Assembly: GCA_039583875.1 (NCBI GenBank)
Contig: CM077157.1
Location: forward strand, 77,748,346-77,812,345
DNA length: 64,000 nt
Source of the DNA: Platanthera guangdongensis
Lineage: Eukaryota > Streptophyta > Magnoliopsida > Asparagales > Orchidaceae
Direction: 5' to 3'
Positions within the stretch are counted from its first letter, which is position 1; each line of letters opens with the position of its first letter. Positions 21,229-31,930 of the stretch are shown here, piece after piece. A program made the position numbers and the translations under genes. The notes under the pieces were generated by a model. The model was not told where the DNA came from and did no database searches. It saw only the letters and a list, made by a program, of their open reading frames with translations.

Positions 21229-21708
21229 TCACTTCTGCGACCTTGGTAAACCGTGCACAAAGTCCATAGAGATGTCGTCAAATTTCCACTCCGGAATAGG
21301 CAAGGACTTAAGAAATCCTCCCGGCTTTTGGCACTCCGCCTTTACCAAGGAGCAGGTTTGGCACTTCGCTACGTATAACGCCACATCCTTTTTCAAACCC
21401 GGCCACCAAAACAGTTTCTTCACATCACGGTACATCTTCGTGCTCCCCAGGTGAATCGAGTACTTGGTATGGTGTGCCTCGTACAACAACTCCACCCGTA
21501 AATTGCCCACACTTGGGACGCACAATCGACCGTCTTTCCAAAGCAATCCGTCCTCCACGACGAATCGGGAATTTGACCCATCCAGAGCCTCTACCATGAA
21601 CTGCTTCATATAAGCATCCATATCCAAACCATGCCGAATACGATCAGCCAGGTCATATTGGACTTCAGTCCAATTCAGAACTGCTTCAGCACTTGATTGC
21701 CTGTCCAC
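21229..21708 (-). pseudogene. pol: Element E integrase N-terminal zinc domain
   Basis: It contains the HHCC zinc finger ([10 protein letters not shown]... and CQTCSLVKAEC) and [15 protein letters not shown] before a TGA where F reads GGA. It is bounded upstream by a TAG at the codon that is GAG in F (GAG to TAG). Confidence 0.85.
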
Positions 21709-21717
21709 ACAAACAAT

Positions 21718-22934
21718 CTACAAAGCCTCCAACTCCCGCACCAACCGCTCATCATGCACCGATAGCCAATTGGCTTGAGCTGGGGCTCGACGACTCAACG
21801 CGTCCGCAACCGCATTCCCTTTGCCAGGCACGTATTGGATCTTGAATGTATAGTCCTCCAGGAATTCCATCCATCTACACTGCCGCATATTTAGATCCTT
21901 CTGATCAATTAGATACTTTAGGCTCATGTGATCGGTGTAGATATCAATCTTCACACCGTACAAATAGTGTCTCCACAGCTTCAAGGCAAAAATCACGGCC
22001 GCTAACTCCAAGTCATGGACCGGATAATTCCTCTCGTGCACATTTAGCTGTCTCGAGCCATAAGCTATCACGCTTCCGTGTTGTAGTAGCAGGCAACCCA
22101 AACCGCTACCCGAAGCATCGCTATATATCTCATAGCCTTCGGTTCCACATGGAGAACTCAGCACAGGCGCCGTGGTCAACCGACACTTCAACTCCTCGAA
22201 AGCTCGCGCGCACTCCGGCGTCCAAATGAACTTATGCTCCTCCCTCGTCAAAGTAGTGAGAGGTAACGCTATCCGCGAGAAGTTCTCTACGAAGCGCCTA
22301 TAATAGCCGGCAAGCCCCAAAAAGCTCCGGACTTCTGCTATCGTAGCAAGCTTAGGCCACACCCGTATCGCAACAATCTTCGCCGGATCCACAGCAATAC
22401 CCTCTCCACTCACTATATGACCGAGGAACGCTACTGAGGATAGCCAAACTCGCACTTCGAGAACTTGGCATACAACTGATTTCTCCTTAGCGTCTCCAAC
22501 ACCAAATGAAGATGCTTGAAGTGATCTTCCTCACTTTGCGAGTACACCAAAATATCGTCGATAAAGACAATCACAAAATGGTCCAAGTACTCCCTGAACG
22601 TCATGTTCATCAAATCCATGAACACCGACGACGCATTAGTCAGCCCAAACGGCATGACCGTAAACTCATAATGCCCGTATCTCGTACTAAACGCTGTCTT
22701 CGGGATATCACTCTCCCTTATCCGCAGCTGATAGTACCCAGCCTTGAGATCTAACTTCGAGTACACCGTCGACCCGACTAACTGATCAAAAATATCATCA
22801 ATCCGGGGGATCGGGTACTTATTCTTCTCCGTCAGCTTGTTTAGCTCCCGATAATCAATACATAGCCTCAAGCTTCCGTCCTTCTTCTTAACAAAGAGGA
22901 CCGGTGCGCAAGAAGGCGAAGAACTCGGGCGCAC
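21718..22934 (-). pseudogene. pol: Element E reverse transcriptase and RNase H
   Basis: RT blocks [40 protein letters not shown] and the catalytic FIDD in [12 protein letters not shown] are present. RNase H follows ([39 protein letters not shown]). The frame is lost near 22439, where CGAGTTTGGC has one T less than in F. A TAA at 22941-22943 precedes it where F has CAA. Confidence 0.9.
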
Positions 22935-22940
22935 ATACCC

Positions 22941-23590
22941 TTACTCCAACAACTCTTGCAGTTGAACTTTCAGCTCCGCCATTTCCTTAGGCGCTAGCCG
23001 ATAAGGAGATCGTGACACAGGCTTTGCACCTGACACTAGCTCGATAGTAAAATCTATCTCCCGCTGAGGCGGGGCTCCCGGAAGATCTGCGAGGAACACA
23101 TCAGGGTATTCCGATACCACTGAAATACAATCCAACGCGGGCTTCGGCTTTGCAACCTCCACTAGTGTAAAGAACAGTTCTGCTCCAGCACGAACCGCCT
23201 TCACCACCTGAAGAGCAGACATCAATGTCTTGCTCGACCCCGTTAAGCCCGTAAAAGTCGTCTCACGACTCGCTCCCAGCTTAACTTCCTTGCTACCGCA
23301 ATCTATATGGGCCTGCTGCTCCGAGAGCCAGTCCATGCCAAATATGACGTCGAACTCCACTAACGGAAGTAAGGATGCCCGCAGGTCGAACTCCTGCTCC
23401 CCAATACGAGTCTTAACATTGCAGATCCTATCCGCTCGCATCGAACACCCACTGGGCAACAACACATCCAACTTGTCCTTCGCCATCGAAGAAGGGACTC
23501 CGATACGTGATATAAATCCTTCGGACAAGGAGTGTGAGGCTCCCGTATCGAAGAGTCCTCGTGCCGGATTTTCACAAATCAATACAAATC
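22941..23590 (-). pseudogene. pol: Element E protease and linker to reverse transcriptase
   Basis: Aspartic protease with LFDTGASHS; three bases (one Phe codon) are missing right after it compared with F. The frame is open through the PDVF...[12 protein letters not shown] linker until the CAA-to-TAA change. It begins directly after the predicted intron acceptor at 23591. Confidence 0.85.
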
Positions 23591-23666
23591 CTAAACAAGT
23601 AGTGGTAAGGTAACATGTGCATAATAAGTATTTAAAGAAATTGACTTGCTATAAATTAAACCGTAC
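23591..23666 (-). other. Predicted 76-nt intron between gag and protease of element E
   Basis: Donor ACAG|GTACGG and acceptor TTGTTTAG|GA are canonical. Removing the gap fuses ...VVT-G-FVLICENPAR... in one frame. Unspliced RNA ends Gag at a TAA a few codons into the gap. The homologous gap exists in C, F and G. Confidence 0.6.
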
Positions 23667-24755
23667 CTGTCACCACATCAGCTTGTTTAATGGCCTCTTG
23701 TTGGCCAAGATTGTAAACCCTTGGTTGGGCCGGAGCATAATGGGATGCGGTCGACTCCACCGCCTTACCCTTCTCTTCATAAGTAGCTCCCGGCCTCCTC
23801 TCGGACTTAGGACGTCCGCTCCAACAATCACGGGCAAAGTGCCCCGTCTTTCCACATGTAAAGCACGCGCCCGGGGTCCGACTCGTAGTCTCCCCAGAAG
23901 CACCAGAAGGAGCTGGACCCGAAGTCCTATGCTTATTGAAAGCCCTCCGATAGCCGAACTTTGTAGTAGTCAGCACTTTGTATTCAGATTTCTTCTTACC
24001 CAAGCTTTTCTTTGCTTGTACGTTCTTCATGTCCTTCTCCAAGGACCGGGCAGTATTGACCAAGGTTAGGAAACCCTGCGTCATCGGCCCCGAGAGTAGT
24101 AATCTCAACTCATTTCTCAATCCTTCATAGAAACGATTAGTCTTGCGCTCCTCATCCATAATGGTGGAGCTAGCATAACGACTCAGACGAGTAAACTCGT
24201 GGAGATATTCATCCACGCTCCTCTCACCCTGTACCAACTTTAGGAACTCATTCTCCAACGCTATCTTCTGCGTCGAAGGGAGGTATCTAGCCAAGAACAA
24301 TCCCGAGAACTCTTCCATCGGAACGTTTACAAGTTGTCTACCTCTCAAATGATGCAGCTCCAATCCTTCCCACCACATTCTCGCTTCACCGTCCAAAAGG
24401 AACGTAGCGATGGTGGTCATTTGCCACTCCTCCGCCTCCGTTGCTATCATAACTCTCTTCACCCTGGAGAGCCAGTCTTCAGCCTGATATGGGGTTCCCA
24501 ACCCCGAGAATAACGGAGGGTTAAAGCTCATTACATGCTTTAGCTGCCTCTCAGTTGCCCTCCTTGGCACCACCGGTTCTACAACCACTTGCTCCACTCT
24601 CCTCGGCTCAGCCTCTTGCAGAGGTTCTTGCTCCATCACAGGAGCGGGCTGCTGCGTTTGTCTTCCAGGCTGCGCATTAATCACGGCCAACACCGCTTCA
24701 GCCACCAATCGAATATTCTCGGCCGACAGAGGTGTTGCGGGAGCAACATCCGGTG
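23667..24755 (-). CDS. gag: Element E gag, main part of predicted exon 2 (5' end beyond F)
   Basis: Open without a stop. It has Retrotrans_gag blocks (FNPPLFSGLGTPYQAEDWLS, ARMWWEGLELHHLRGRQL, ERKTNRFYEGLRNELRLLL) and an intact CCHC knuckle (CFTCGKTGHFARDC) near 23850-23895. It ends at VVT before the intron donor. Its 5' 55 nt lie at 34227-34281 on the other side of F, and the two halves join in frame through the CGGTG target site. Confidence 0.85.
24751..24755. other. Target-site duplication of element F (left)
   Basis: CGGTG, identical to 34222-34226. Confidence 0.95.
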
Positions 24756-24830
24756 TGTAACACCCCGAAACTCAAAGGAGCAAAGGGGGACGTTTTGGGC
24801 CAGTTTTGGTTTCTGGCTGACGGCACACGG

Positions 24831-25160
24831 CCTGGGACACGGGCGTGTCCCAGGGCGTGTCAAGTGTGTGCCGACACTTAGTCGCGAAGTCGTCGAGTTA
24901 TACTCGACGATTCGTCGAGAAAGGGCACACGGCCTGCGACACGGGCGTGTCGCAGGGCGTGTCGACCCGTGTCGACACTTAGCCGTGAAATCGTCGAGTT
25001 ATTCTCGACGATTCGTCGAGAATGGGCACACGGCCTGCGATACGGGCGTGTCGCAGGGCGTGTCGACCCGTGTCGACGATCGTCAAGGTGAAATCGTCGA
25101 GATTCACTCGACGATCGTCGAGACAAGGCACACGGCCTAGGACACGGGCGTGTCCAAGGC
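24831..25160. repeat. Four hairpins at about 102-bp period in LTR F, with covarying stems
   Basis: Inverted repeats start at 24831, 24933, 25033 and 25136. The stems are CCTGGGACACG-gg-CGTGTCCCAGG, CCTGCGACACG-gg-CGTGTCGCAGG (twice, one with a mismatch) and CCTAGGACACG-gg-CGTGTCCAAGG. Each is flanked by ACACGG and GGGCGTGTC. Between them lie GTGTCGACAC and TCGTCGAGT-n3-ACTCGACGA. The same block is in LTR2 (32006-32340) and in E. Confidence 0.9.
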
Positions 25161-25751
25161 CGTGTCATCCAGTCGTCGTTCTCCCCTCGACGAAATGTCC
25201 CGTGTACACGGCCTGGGGGCCCAGGCGTGTCAATGTGACACGGGCAAGGACACGGGCGTGTCCTAGAACCCGTGCAGTGCTCGGGTTGGAAACGGGGGAA
25301 AAATCATGGGGTACACGGCCGGCTACACGGCCGTGTCATCTGGAACACGGGCGTGTCAACTCGAACACGGGCGTGTTCGATACCCGTGTGCGTGTTCAGA
25401 AGATTTGATTTTGACGGCGAATGCGGCACACGGCCCTGGACACGGGCGTGTGCCAGGCCGTGTTCGGCCCAGTTTGGGCATTTCAGCCCCGAATCAAAGC
25501 CGCTCGTTTTCTTAGGTTGAGATCCGACGGCTGGGGATGGTTCCTGAGAGGATATACACGGGTTTGACTTAAGAAAAATCCATTTTTCCTTCACTTGATC
25601 ATCTCTCCAAACCCTTGGAGAAAGAGGAAAGCTATTGGAGGAAGAAGAGCTAGATCCGCCATTGGAGGAGCTTCGGAGCTCCGAATCGCAAGCCGACTCC
25701 GGATCCACGGAGGCAACGCAAGCGCGGTGATTTCTATCCGATTACATTTCG

Positions 25752-25775
25752 ATGGCGCCAAAGAGGAACGCAAGG
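25752..25775 (+). CDS. gag: Predicted exon 1 of gag (element F), inside the LTR
   Basis: Eight codons, MAPKRNAR, ending AGG|GTAACG. Acceptor CACTATAG|GTG at 27271/27272 gives a 1496-nt intron and a phase-0 join to the gag frame. Read without splicing, this ATG runs to a TAG within about 60 nt. Counterparts are at 12545 (C) and at 19158 and 35818 (E). Confidence 0.65.
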
Positions 25776-27050
25776 GTAACGATCCTCACTTGTGAGCATG
25801 ATAGCTCTCTTTCTTAGCATAGGAAGCCCTCTCTCGCGAGTTTGCGAAGAGTTGGAGGCGTTCCTTCGGGTAGATATGTAAAGTCCCCGTTGTTTAGCGT
25901 CCGTATGCGAGAACGGACATAGGCATTTTGGTTAAAGCCTACCCGGACATGTTAGTCCGGATCGGTGTTGTTGCATTGCATAAGGCCGGAGAAGACTCCG
26001 TGCTATTTGGTGTTTTTCGGGTTTTCTACGCGGTAGATTGCAGCAGGGAGCCTTGGGGACTAACCCAAAGGTGCACCCGGAAAACTGGGCGGACACGAGG
26101 TCTTGCCAACTTGGTGGCTTGGAAGCCAACTTGAACATAACCGGGTTATGTGACTTGTGATGAAAATGGGACTCGGTAGAAGTTTGACCTGCGCATATGG
26201 TTTAAATTACCGTTGCGGGCGCATATGGTTTAAATTACCGTTGCGTTGTGAGCACGGGTTAGATGGAACCGTACCCACTCTATGTCGTTCGGATTAGGGC
26301 CGTTGGCATAGATGAGGGTCTTCGGCGGTCTATGGTTTTAATTACCGTGACCCATGCCAGGAAGACAAACTGCTCATTGTTTGGCCGTCCAAGAGAGGAT
26401 GGCGGTGAGTCGGCAGACTTAGACTGCGTTCACCAAGAATGTGCCCTGAGTGCACGGGGTGTGTGGCCGTTGAGCCTCCGCCTGTGATGAAATGACTATA
26501 TTTAAAATGCTCGCTTATGCTAATGAAATGCAGGGAAGGAGCATCGCCGCCCCGAGTTGGGGGCGGGATCGTTATAATTTGGTCAGCATTGCTGACCGTT
26601 GCTTTGTTTGCCACCGTGCGGTGGTTTGTTTGCTTGCAGGTGCAGCTGGACCGAGCGGTCAATAGCGGGCTAAAGCCCTTTTTTGCGAAGCTGGCCCTCG
26701 AAGGCCCAAGTGAAATGTTTTCTATTTTTATTCATGTATGGCCGGCCTGCGTGCCGAGGTTGGTAAATCATGTAATAGACAAGTGAAACTTTTTGTAAGG
26801 CCTTAAGGCCAATGTTTGGGTATTTTTGTATACATTCCTAAATGTGGTATTAGTGGACATTCGTGCTCTTATGCTGGGTTCTTGTTTACAACTTATATTA
26901 ACTGCTTCCGCTAGAATGCTCTGTGTAGGACGTTGAGATTGGTTGGATGGTTTCCATAAGTAACCACCCGGTCTGTCTGTGGCATATGGCGTCGGGCCCC
27001 GGCCGGACCTACTGTTATATGCTATGCGACGGATAGGGGGTGTTACAATT

Positions 27051-27060
27051 TGGTATCAGA
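27051..27060 (+). other. Primer-binding site of element F (tRNA-iMet type)
   Basis: TGGTATCAGA, three bases after the LTR; identical spacing in C and E. Confidence 0.8.
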
Positions 27061-27271
27061 CTACTGGTTTTGGTCGGGCTTAAAGGAATTCGTGGTCGAA
27101 TTCTTTTTAAGGGGTGGTGAGCACATTGTGTGCGTCATCGTTATAATGGTAAAAGAACCCATGAATGTCCACTTAGGAATGAAAATACTCGTGTTTGAGG
27201 AACCTGCGTGTTCCTATAATTGCTGTTTGCAATGTTATTTGGTCGCTTAACGGTGTTTTGTACCACTATAG

Positions 27272-28426
27272 GTGACCCGAAGTGGTGTTGGGCCGTCAGA
27301 ACGCCGAGGTTCTGAGGCTAGTAGTGCACCAGAAGTTGCTCCCGCAACACCTTTGTCGGCTGAAAATATAAGATTGGTGGCTGAAGCGGTGTTGGCCGTG
27401 ATAAATGCGCAGCCTGGGAGGCAAGCGCAGCAGCCCGCTCCTGTGATGGAGCAAGTACCTCTTCAAGAGGCTGAGCCGAGGAGGATGGAGCAAGTGGTTG
27501 TAGAACCAATAGTGCCAAGGAGGGCGACTGAGAGGCAGTTGAAGCATGTAATGAGCTTTAACCCTCCGTTATTCTCGGGGTTGGGAACCCCATCGCAGGC
27601 TGAAGACTGGCTCTCTAGGGTGAAGAGAGTCATGACAGCGACGGAGACGGAGGAGTGGCAAATGACCACCATCGCTACGTTCCTTCTGGATGGGGAAGCG
27701 AGGATGTGGTGGGAAGGTTTGGAGCTGCATCATTTGAGAGGTAGACAACTGATAGACGTTCCGATGGAAGAGTTCTCGGAATTGTTCTTAGCAAGATACC
27801 TCCCTTCTAATCAGAGGATTTCAATGGAGAATGAGTTCCTGAAGTTGGTGCAGGGTGAGAGGAGCGTGGATGAATATCTCCACGAGTTTACGCGGTTGAG
27901 TCGTTATGCTGGCTCCATCATCATGGATGAGGAGCGCAAGACTAATCGTTTTTATGAAGGCTTGAGGGATGAGCTGAGACTATTACTGTCGGGGCCGATG
28001 ACGCAGGGTTTCTTAACCTTGGTCAATACTGCCCGGTCCTTGGAGAAGGACATGAAGAGTGTACAAGCGAAGAAAGGCTTGGGCGAGAAGAAATCTGGGT
28101 TCAAAGTGCCGACTACTTCAAAGTCTGGCTATCAAAGATTCTTTAAGAAGCATAGGACTTCGGGTCCAGCTCCTTCTGGTGCTTCTGGGGCGACTACGAG
28201 TCGGACCCCGGGCGCGTGCTTTACTTGTGGCAAGACGGGGCACTTTGCCCGTGATTGTTGGAGCGGACGTCCTAAGTCCGAGAGGAGGCCAGGAGCTACT
28301 TATGAAGAGAAAGGTAAGGCGGTGGAGTCGACCGCATCCCACTATGCTCCGGCCCAACCAAGGGTCTACAATCTTGGCCAACAGGAGGCCATTAAACAAG
28401 CTGACGTGGTGACAGATATGGTTTAA
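27272..28426 (+). CDS. gag: Element F gag (predicted exon 2)
   Basis: Intact frame of 384 codons from GTG at 27272, which directly follows an in-frame TAG, to TAA at 28424-28426. The next in-frame ATG is too late to include conserved N-terminal residues, so the start is probably supplied by the LTR exon. It forms the nucleocapsid/capsid protein of the virus-like particle. Domains: Retrotrans_gag at about residues 85-250 (FNPPLFSGLGTPSQAEDWLS, RMWWEGLELHH, ERKTNRFYEGLRDELR) and a CCHC knuckle (CFTCGKTGHFARDC) at about residue 315. The last codons (VVTDMV) are probably intron if splicing occurs at 28416. Confidence 0.9.
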   Translation: MTRSGVGPSERRGSEASSAPEVAPATPLSAENIRLVAEAVLAVINAQPGRQAQQPAPVMEQVPLQEAEPRRMEQVVVEPIVPRRATERQLKHVMSFNPPLFSGLGTPSQAEDWLSRVKRVMTATETEEWQMTTIATFLLDGEARMWWEGLELHHLRGRQLIDVPMEEFSELFLARYLPSNQRISMENEFLKLVQGERSVDEYLHEFTRLSRYAGSIIMDEERKTNRFYEGLRDELRLLLSGPMTQGFLTLVNTARSLEKDMKSVQAKKGLGEKKSGFKVPTTSKSGYQRFFKKHRTSGPAPSGASGATTSRTPGACFTCGKTGHFARDCWSGRPKSERRPGATYEEKGKAVESTASHYAPAQPRVYNLGQQEAIKQADVVTDMV

Positions 28427-28489
28427 TTTATAGCAAGGCAATCTTTATATGCTTGTTATGTATATGTTACCTTACCACTGCTTGTTTAG
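28416..28489 (+). other. Intron-like gap between gag and protease of element F
   Basis: 74 nt, acceptor TTGTTTAG|GA identical to E. The donor position reads ACAG|ATATGG, a G-to-A change from GT. If the donor is dead, F should make Gag but little Gag-Pol. Confidence 0.5.
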
Positions 28490-28962
28490 GATTTGTAATG
28501 ATTTGTGAAAATCCCGCACGAGCACTCTTCGATACGGGAGCTTCACACTCCTTCTTGTCCGAAGGATTTATATCACGCATCGGAGTCCCTTCTTCGATGG
28601 CGAAGGACAAGTTGGATGTGTTGTTGCCCAATGGGTGTTCGATGCGAGCGGTTAGGATCTGCGAGGTTAAGACTCGTATTGGAGAGCAGGAGTTCGACCT
28701 GCGGGCGTCTTTACTTCCGTTAGTGGAGTTCGACGTCATATTTGGCATGGACTGGCTCTCGGAGCAGCAGGCCCATATAGATTGCGGTAGCAAGGAAGTC
28801 AAGCTGGGAGCAAGTCGTGAGACGACTTTTACGGGCTTAAAGGGGTCGAGCAAGACGTTGATGTCTGCTCTTCAGGTGGTGAAGGCGGTTCGTGCCGGAG
28901 CAGAACAGTTCTTTACACTAGTGGAGGTTGCAAAGCCGAAGCCCGCGATGGATTGTATTTGA
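28490..28962 (+). pseudogene. pol: Element F aspartic protease and linker, ended by TGA
   Basis: Contains [15 protein letters not shown] and the conserved DVIFGMDWLSEQQAHIDC block. TGA at 28960-28962 stands where E has TCA (Ser); the frame continues without loss beyond it. It cleaves the polyprotein in functional relatives. Confidence 0.9.
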
Positions 28963-30888
28963 GTGGTATCGGAATACCCTGATGTGTTCCCCGCAGATCT
29001 TCCTGGAGCCCCGCCACAACGGGAGATAGATTTTACGATCGAGCTAGTGCCAGGTGCAAAGACTGTGTCACGATCTCCGTATCGACTAGCGCCTAAGGAA
29101 ATGGCGGAGCTGAAAGTTCAACTGCAAGAGTTGTTGGAGCAAGGGTATGTGCGCCCGAGTTCTTCGCCTTGGAGCGCACCGGTCCTCTTTGTTAAGAAGA
29201 AGGACGGAAGCTTGAGATTATGTATTGATTATCGGGAGCTAAACAAGCTGACTGAGAAGAATAAGTACCCGATCCCTAGGATTGATGATCTCTTTGATCA
29301 GTTAGTCGGGTCGACGGTGTACTCGAAGTTAGATCTCAAGTCTGGGTACTATCAGCTGCGGATAAGGGAGAGTGATATCCCGAAGACAGCGTTTAGTACG
29401 AGATACGGGCATTATGAGTTTACGGTCATGCCGTTTGGGCTGACTAATGCGCCGTCGGTGTTCATGGATTTGATGAACAGGACGTTCAGGGAGTACTTGG
29501 ACCATTTCGTGATCGTCTTCATCGACGATATTTTGGTGTACTCGCAAAGTGAGGAAGATCACTTCAAGCATCTTCATTTGGTGCTGGAGACGCTAAGGAG
29601 AAACCAGTTGTATGCCAAGTTCTCGAAGTGCGAGTTTTGGCTATCCTCAGTAGCGTTCCTCGGGCATATAGTGAGTGGAGAGGGTATTGCGGTGGATCCG
29701 GCGAAGATTGTTGCGATACGGGAGTGGCCTGAGCTTGCTACGGTAGCAGAAGTCCGGAGCTTTTTGGGGCTTGCCGGTTATTATAGGCGCTTCGTAGAGA
29801 ACTTCTCGCGGATAGCGCTACCTCTCACTACTTTGACGAGGAAGGAGCATAAGTTCGTTTGGACGCCGGAGTGCGCGCGAGCTTTTGAGGAATTGAAGTG
29901 TCGGTTGACCACGGCGCCTGTGTTGAGTTCGCCGGTTGGGACCGAAGGCTATGAGATATATAGCGATGCTTCAGGCAGCGGTTTGGGTTGTGTGCTACTG
30001 CAGCACGGAAGCGTGATAGCTTATGGCTCGAGACAGCTAAAAGTGCACGAGAGGAATTATCCGGTCCATGACTTGGAGTTAGCGGCCGTGATTTTTGCCT
30101 TGAAGCTGTGGAGACACTATTTGTACGGTGTGAAGATTGATATCTACACCGATCACAAGAGCCTAAAGTATTTGATTGATCAGAAAGATCTGAATATGCG
30201 GCAGCGTAGATGGATGGAGTTCTTAGGGGACTATACATTCAAGATCCACTACGTGCCTGGCAAAGGGAATGCGGTTGCGGACGCGTTGAGTCGCCGAGCC
30301 CCAGCTCAAGCAAATTGGCTATCAGTGCATGATGAGCGGTTGGTGCAGGAGCTGGAGGCGTTGGAGATTGTTTGTGTGGATAGACAATCTAGTGCTGAAG
30401 CAGTGCTGAATTGGACTGAAGTCCAATATGACCTGGCTGATCGGATTCGGCAGGCTTTGGATATGGATGCTCATATGAAGCAGTTCATGATAGAGGCTCT
30501 GGATGGGTCAAATTCCCAATTCGTTGTGGAGGACGGATTGCTGTGGAAAGACGGTCGTTTGTGCGTCCCAAGTGTGGGCAATTTACGGGTGGAGTTGTTG
30601 TACGAGGCACACCATACCAAGTACTCGATTCACCCGGGGAGCACGAAGATGTACCGCGATATAAAGAAACTGTTTTGGTGGCCGGGTTTGAAAAAGGATG
30701 TGGCGCTATACGTAGCGAAGTGCCAAACCTGCGCCTTGGTAAAGGCGGAGTGCCAAAAGCCGGGAGGATTTCTTAAGTCCTTGCCTATTCCGGAGTGGAA
30801 ATTTGACGACATCTCTATGGACTTTGTGCACGGTTTGCCAAGGTCGCAAAAGGGAACGACGCCATTTGGGTGGTGGTCGATCGATTAA
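28963..30888 (+). CDS. pol: Element F reverse transcriptase, RNase H and integrase N-terminal domain
   Basis: 641 open codons. [53 protein letters not shown] and catalytic FIDD ([12 protein letters not shown]) near residue 190. RNase [18 protein letters not shown], the [11 protein letters not shown] block and [10 protein letters not shown]. Integrase zinc domain: [10 protein letters not shown] and [11 protein letters not shown] near residues 550-595. A one-base deletion (AAA to AA) near 30857 throws the end out of frame, so the last ~9 residues are not native. It copies the element's RNA to DNA in the particle. Confidence 0.92.
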   Translation: MVSEYPDVFPADLPGAPPQREIDFTIELVPGAKTVSRSPYRLAPKEMAELKVQLQELLEQGYVRPSSSPWSAPVLFVKKKDGSLRLCIDYRELNKLTEKNKYPIPRIDDLFDQLVGSTVYSKLDLKSGYYQLRIRESDIPKTAFSTRYGHYEFTVMPFGLTNAPSVFMDLMNRTFREYLDHFVIVFIDDILVYSQSEEDHFKHLHLVLETLRRNQLYAKFSKCEFWLSSVAFLGHIVSGEGIAVDPAKIVAIREWPELATVAEVRSFLGLAGYYRRFVENFSRIALPLTTLTRKEHKFVWTPECARAFEELKCRLTTAPVLSSPVGTEGYEIYSDASGSGLGCVLLQHGSVIAYGSRQLKVHERNYPVHDLELAAVIFALKLWRHYLYGVKIDIYTDHKSLKYLIDQKDLNMRQRRWMEFLGDYTFKIHYVPGKGNAVADALSRRAPAQANWLSVHDERLVQELEALEIVCVDRQSSAEAVLNWTEVQYDLADRIRQALDMDAHMKQFMIEALDGSNSQFVVEDGLLWKDGRLCVPSVGNLRVELLYEAHHTKYSIHPGSTKMYRDIKKLFWWPGLKKDVALYVAKCQTCALVKAECQKPGGFLKSLPIPEWKFDDISMDFVHGLPRSQKGTTPFGWWSID

Positions 30889-31918
30889 CGAAGGTGTCGC
30901 ATTTTATTCCACATAGGAAGGACGATCCGGTGGAGAAGCTGGCAAAGCTTTATGTGGATAACATAGTACGGCTTCATGGTGTGCCCCGCAGCATCGTGAG
31001 TGACCGAGATGGGCGGTTCACGTCCAATGATTGGAGGCTGGTGCAGCAAATGTTGGGAACAAAGCTGAAGTTTAGCACAGCCTTCCATCCGCAAACGGAT
31101 GGGCAGACCGAGAGGGTTCAATAGAACCATGGAAGACATGCTTCGCATGTGTGTCTTGGACTTTGGAAAGCAATGGGAGGACCACCTTTATTTGGTGGAG
31201 TTCGCATACAACAACAGCTACCAAGCAAGTATTCAGATGGCGCCTTTCGAGGCCTATATGGTAGAAGATGTCGCACGCCGTTGTCTTGGTTAGAAACGGG
31301 CGAGTCGAAGTTGTATAAGCGATCGGAAGTGGATGATGCTACTTCTTTGGTGAGAACCATTCGGGAGAGGTTACTCATCGCTCAGGACGGCAAGCAAAGT
31401 ACTATAATGCCAAGCACAGGAACGTGGAGTTCGCTGTGGGTGATTATGTGTACCTAAAGATCAAGCCGTTCAAGGGTGTCTCGCGGGTGCGACGGTTGAA
31501 AAAGCTAAGCCCGAGGTACCTTGGACCGTTTGAGGTTCTGGAGCGAGTTGGAGAAGCGGCCTATAGGTTGAAGCTTTCTGTGGAGCTAAGTGGTTTACAC
31601 GATGTATTCCACATTTCGGTGCTTCGGAAGGCGGTGCAAGAGCCTACGCAAGTGATCGCGGTCGATCAAGTGCCGGTGGATAGTGGGCTAACGACAAAGG
31701 TAAAGCCCGTGCGGATTGAGGACTCGGAGGTCAAGCGGCTACGCAATAAAGAGATCAGGATGGTCAAGGTCCGATGGGACAATTGCGGTCGTGAGGAGCT
31801 CTCCTGGGAGCGAGAGCAGACTATGCTTGACGAGTATCCGGAGTTGTTCCGCTCAGGTACAAATGTTGTTTTTGTATATCGTTTCCTTTATGTAATTTCG
31901 TGGGCGAAATTCTTTTAA
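30870..31918 (+). pseudogene. pol: Element F integrase core and chromodomain-like tail, frameshifted
   Basis: Core blocks [26 protein letters not shown] and [17 protein letters not shown] are present but spread over frames. There is one extra T near 31118, one C missing near 31253 and one base missing near 31386. From 31424 the frame is open again: GDYVYLKIK, the [17 protein letters not shown] block, HDVFHISVLRKA, then the chromodomain-type VKVRWDNCGREELSWERE. Two of the four indels in pol, counting the one at 30857, are in homopolymers. Confidence 0.9.
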
Positions 31919-31930
31919 GAGGGGGAGAGT
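31917..31930 (+). other. Polypurine tract of element F
   Basis: AAGAGGGGGAGAGT immediately before LTR2. Confidence 0.9.

Larger units (their letters stand above)
24756..27047 (+). repeat. 5' LTR of element F
   Basis: TGTAACACCCCG to GGGGGTGTTACA, 2292 bp. Hairpin array at 24831-25160, further palindromes to 25465, predicted gag exon 1 at 25752-25775. There is no strong TATA box; GATATACA at about 25548 is the nearest candidate. Confidence 0.95.
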
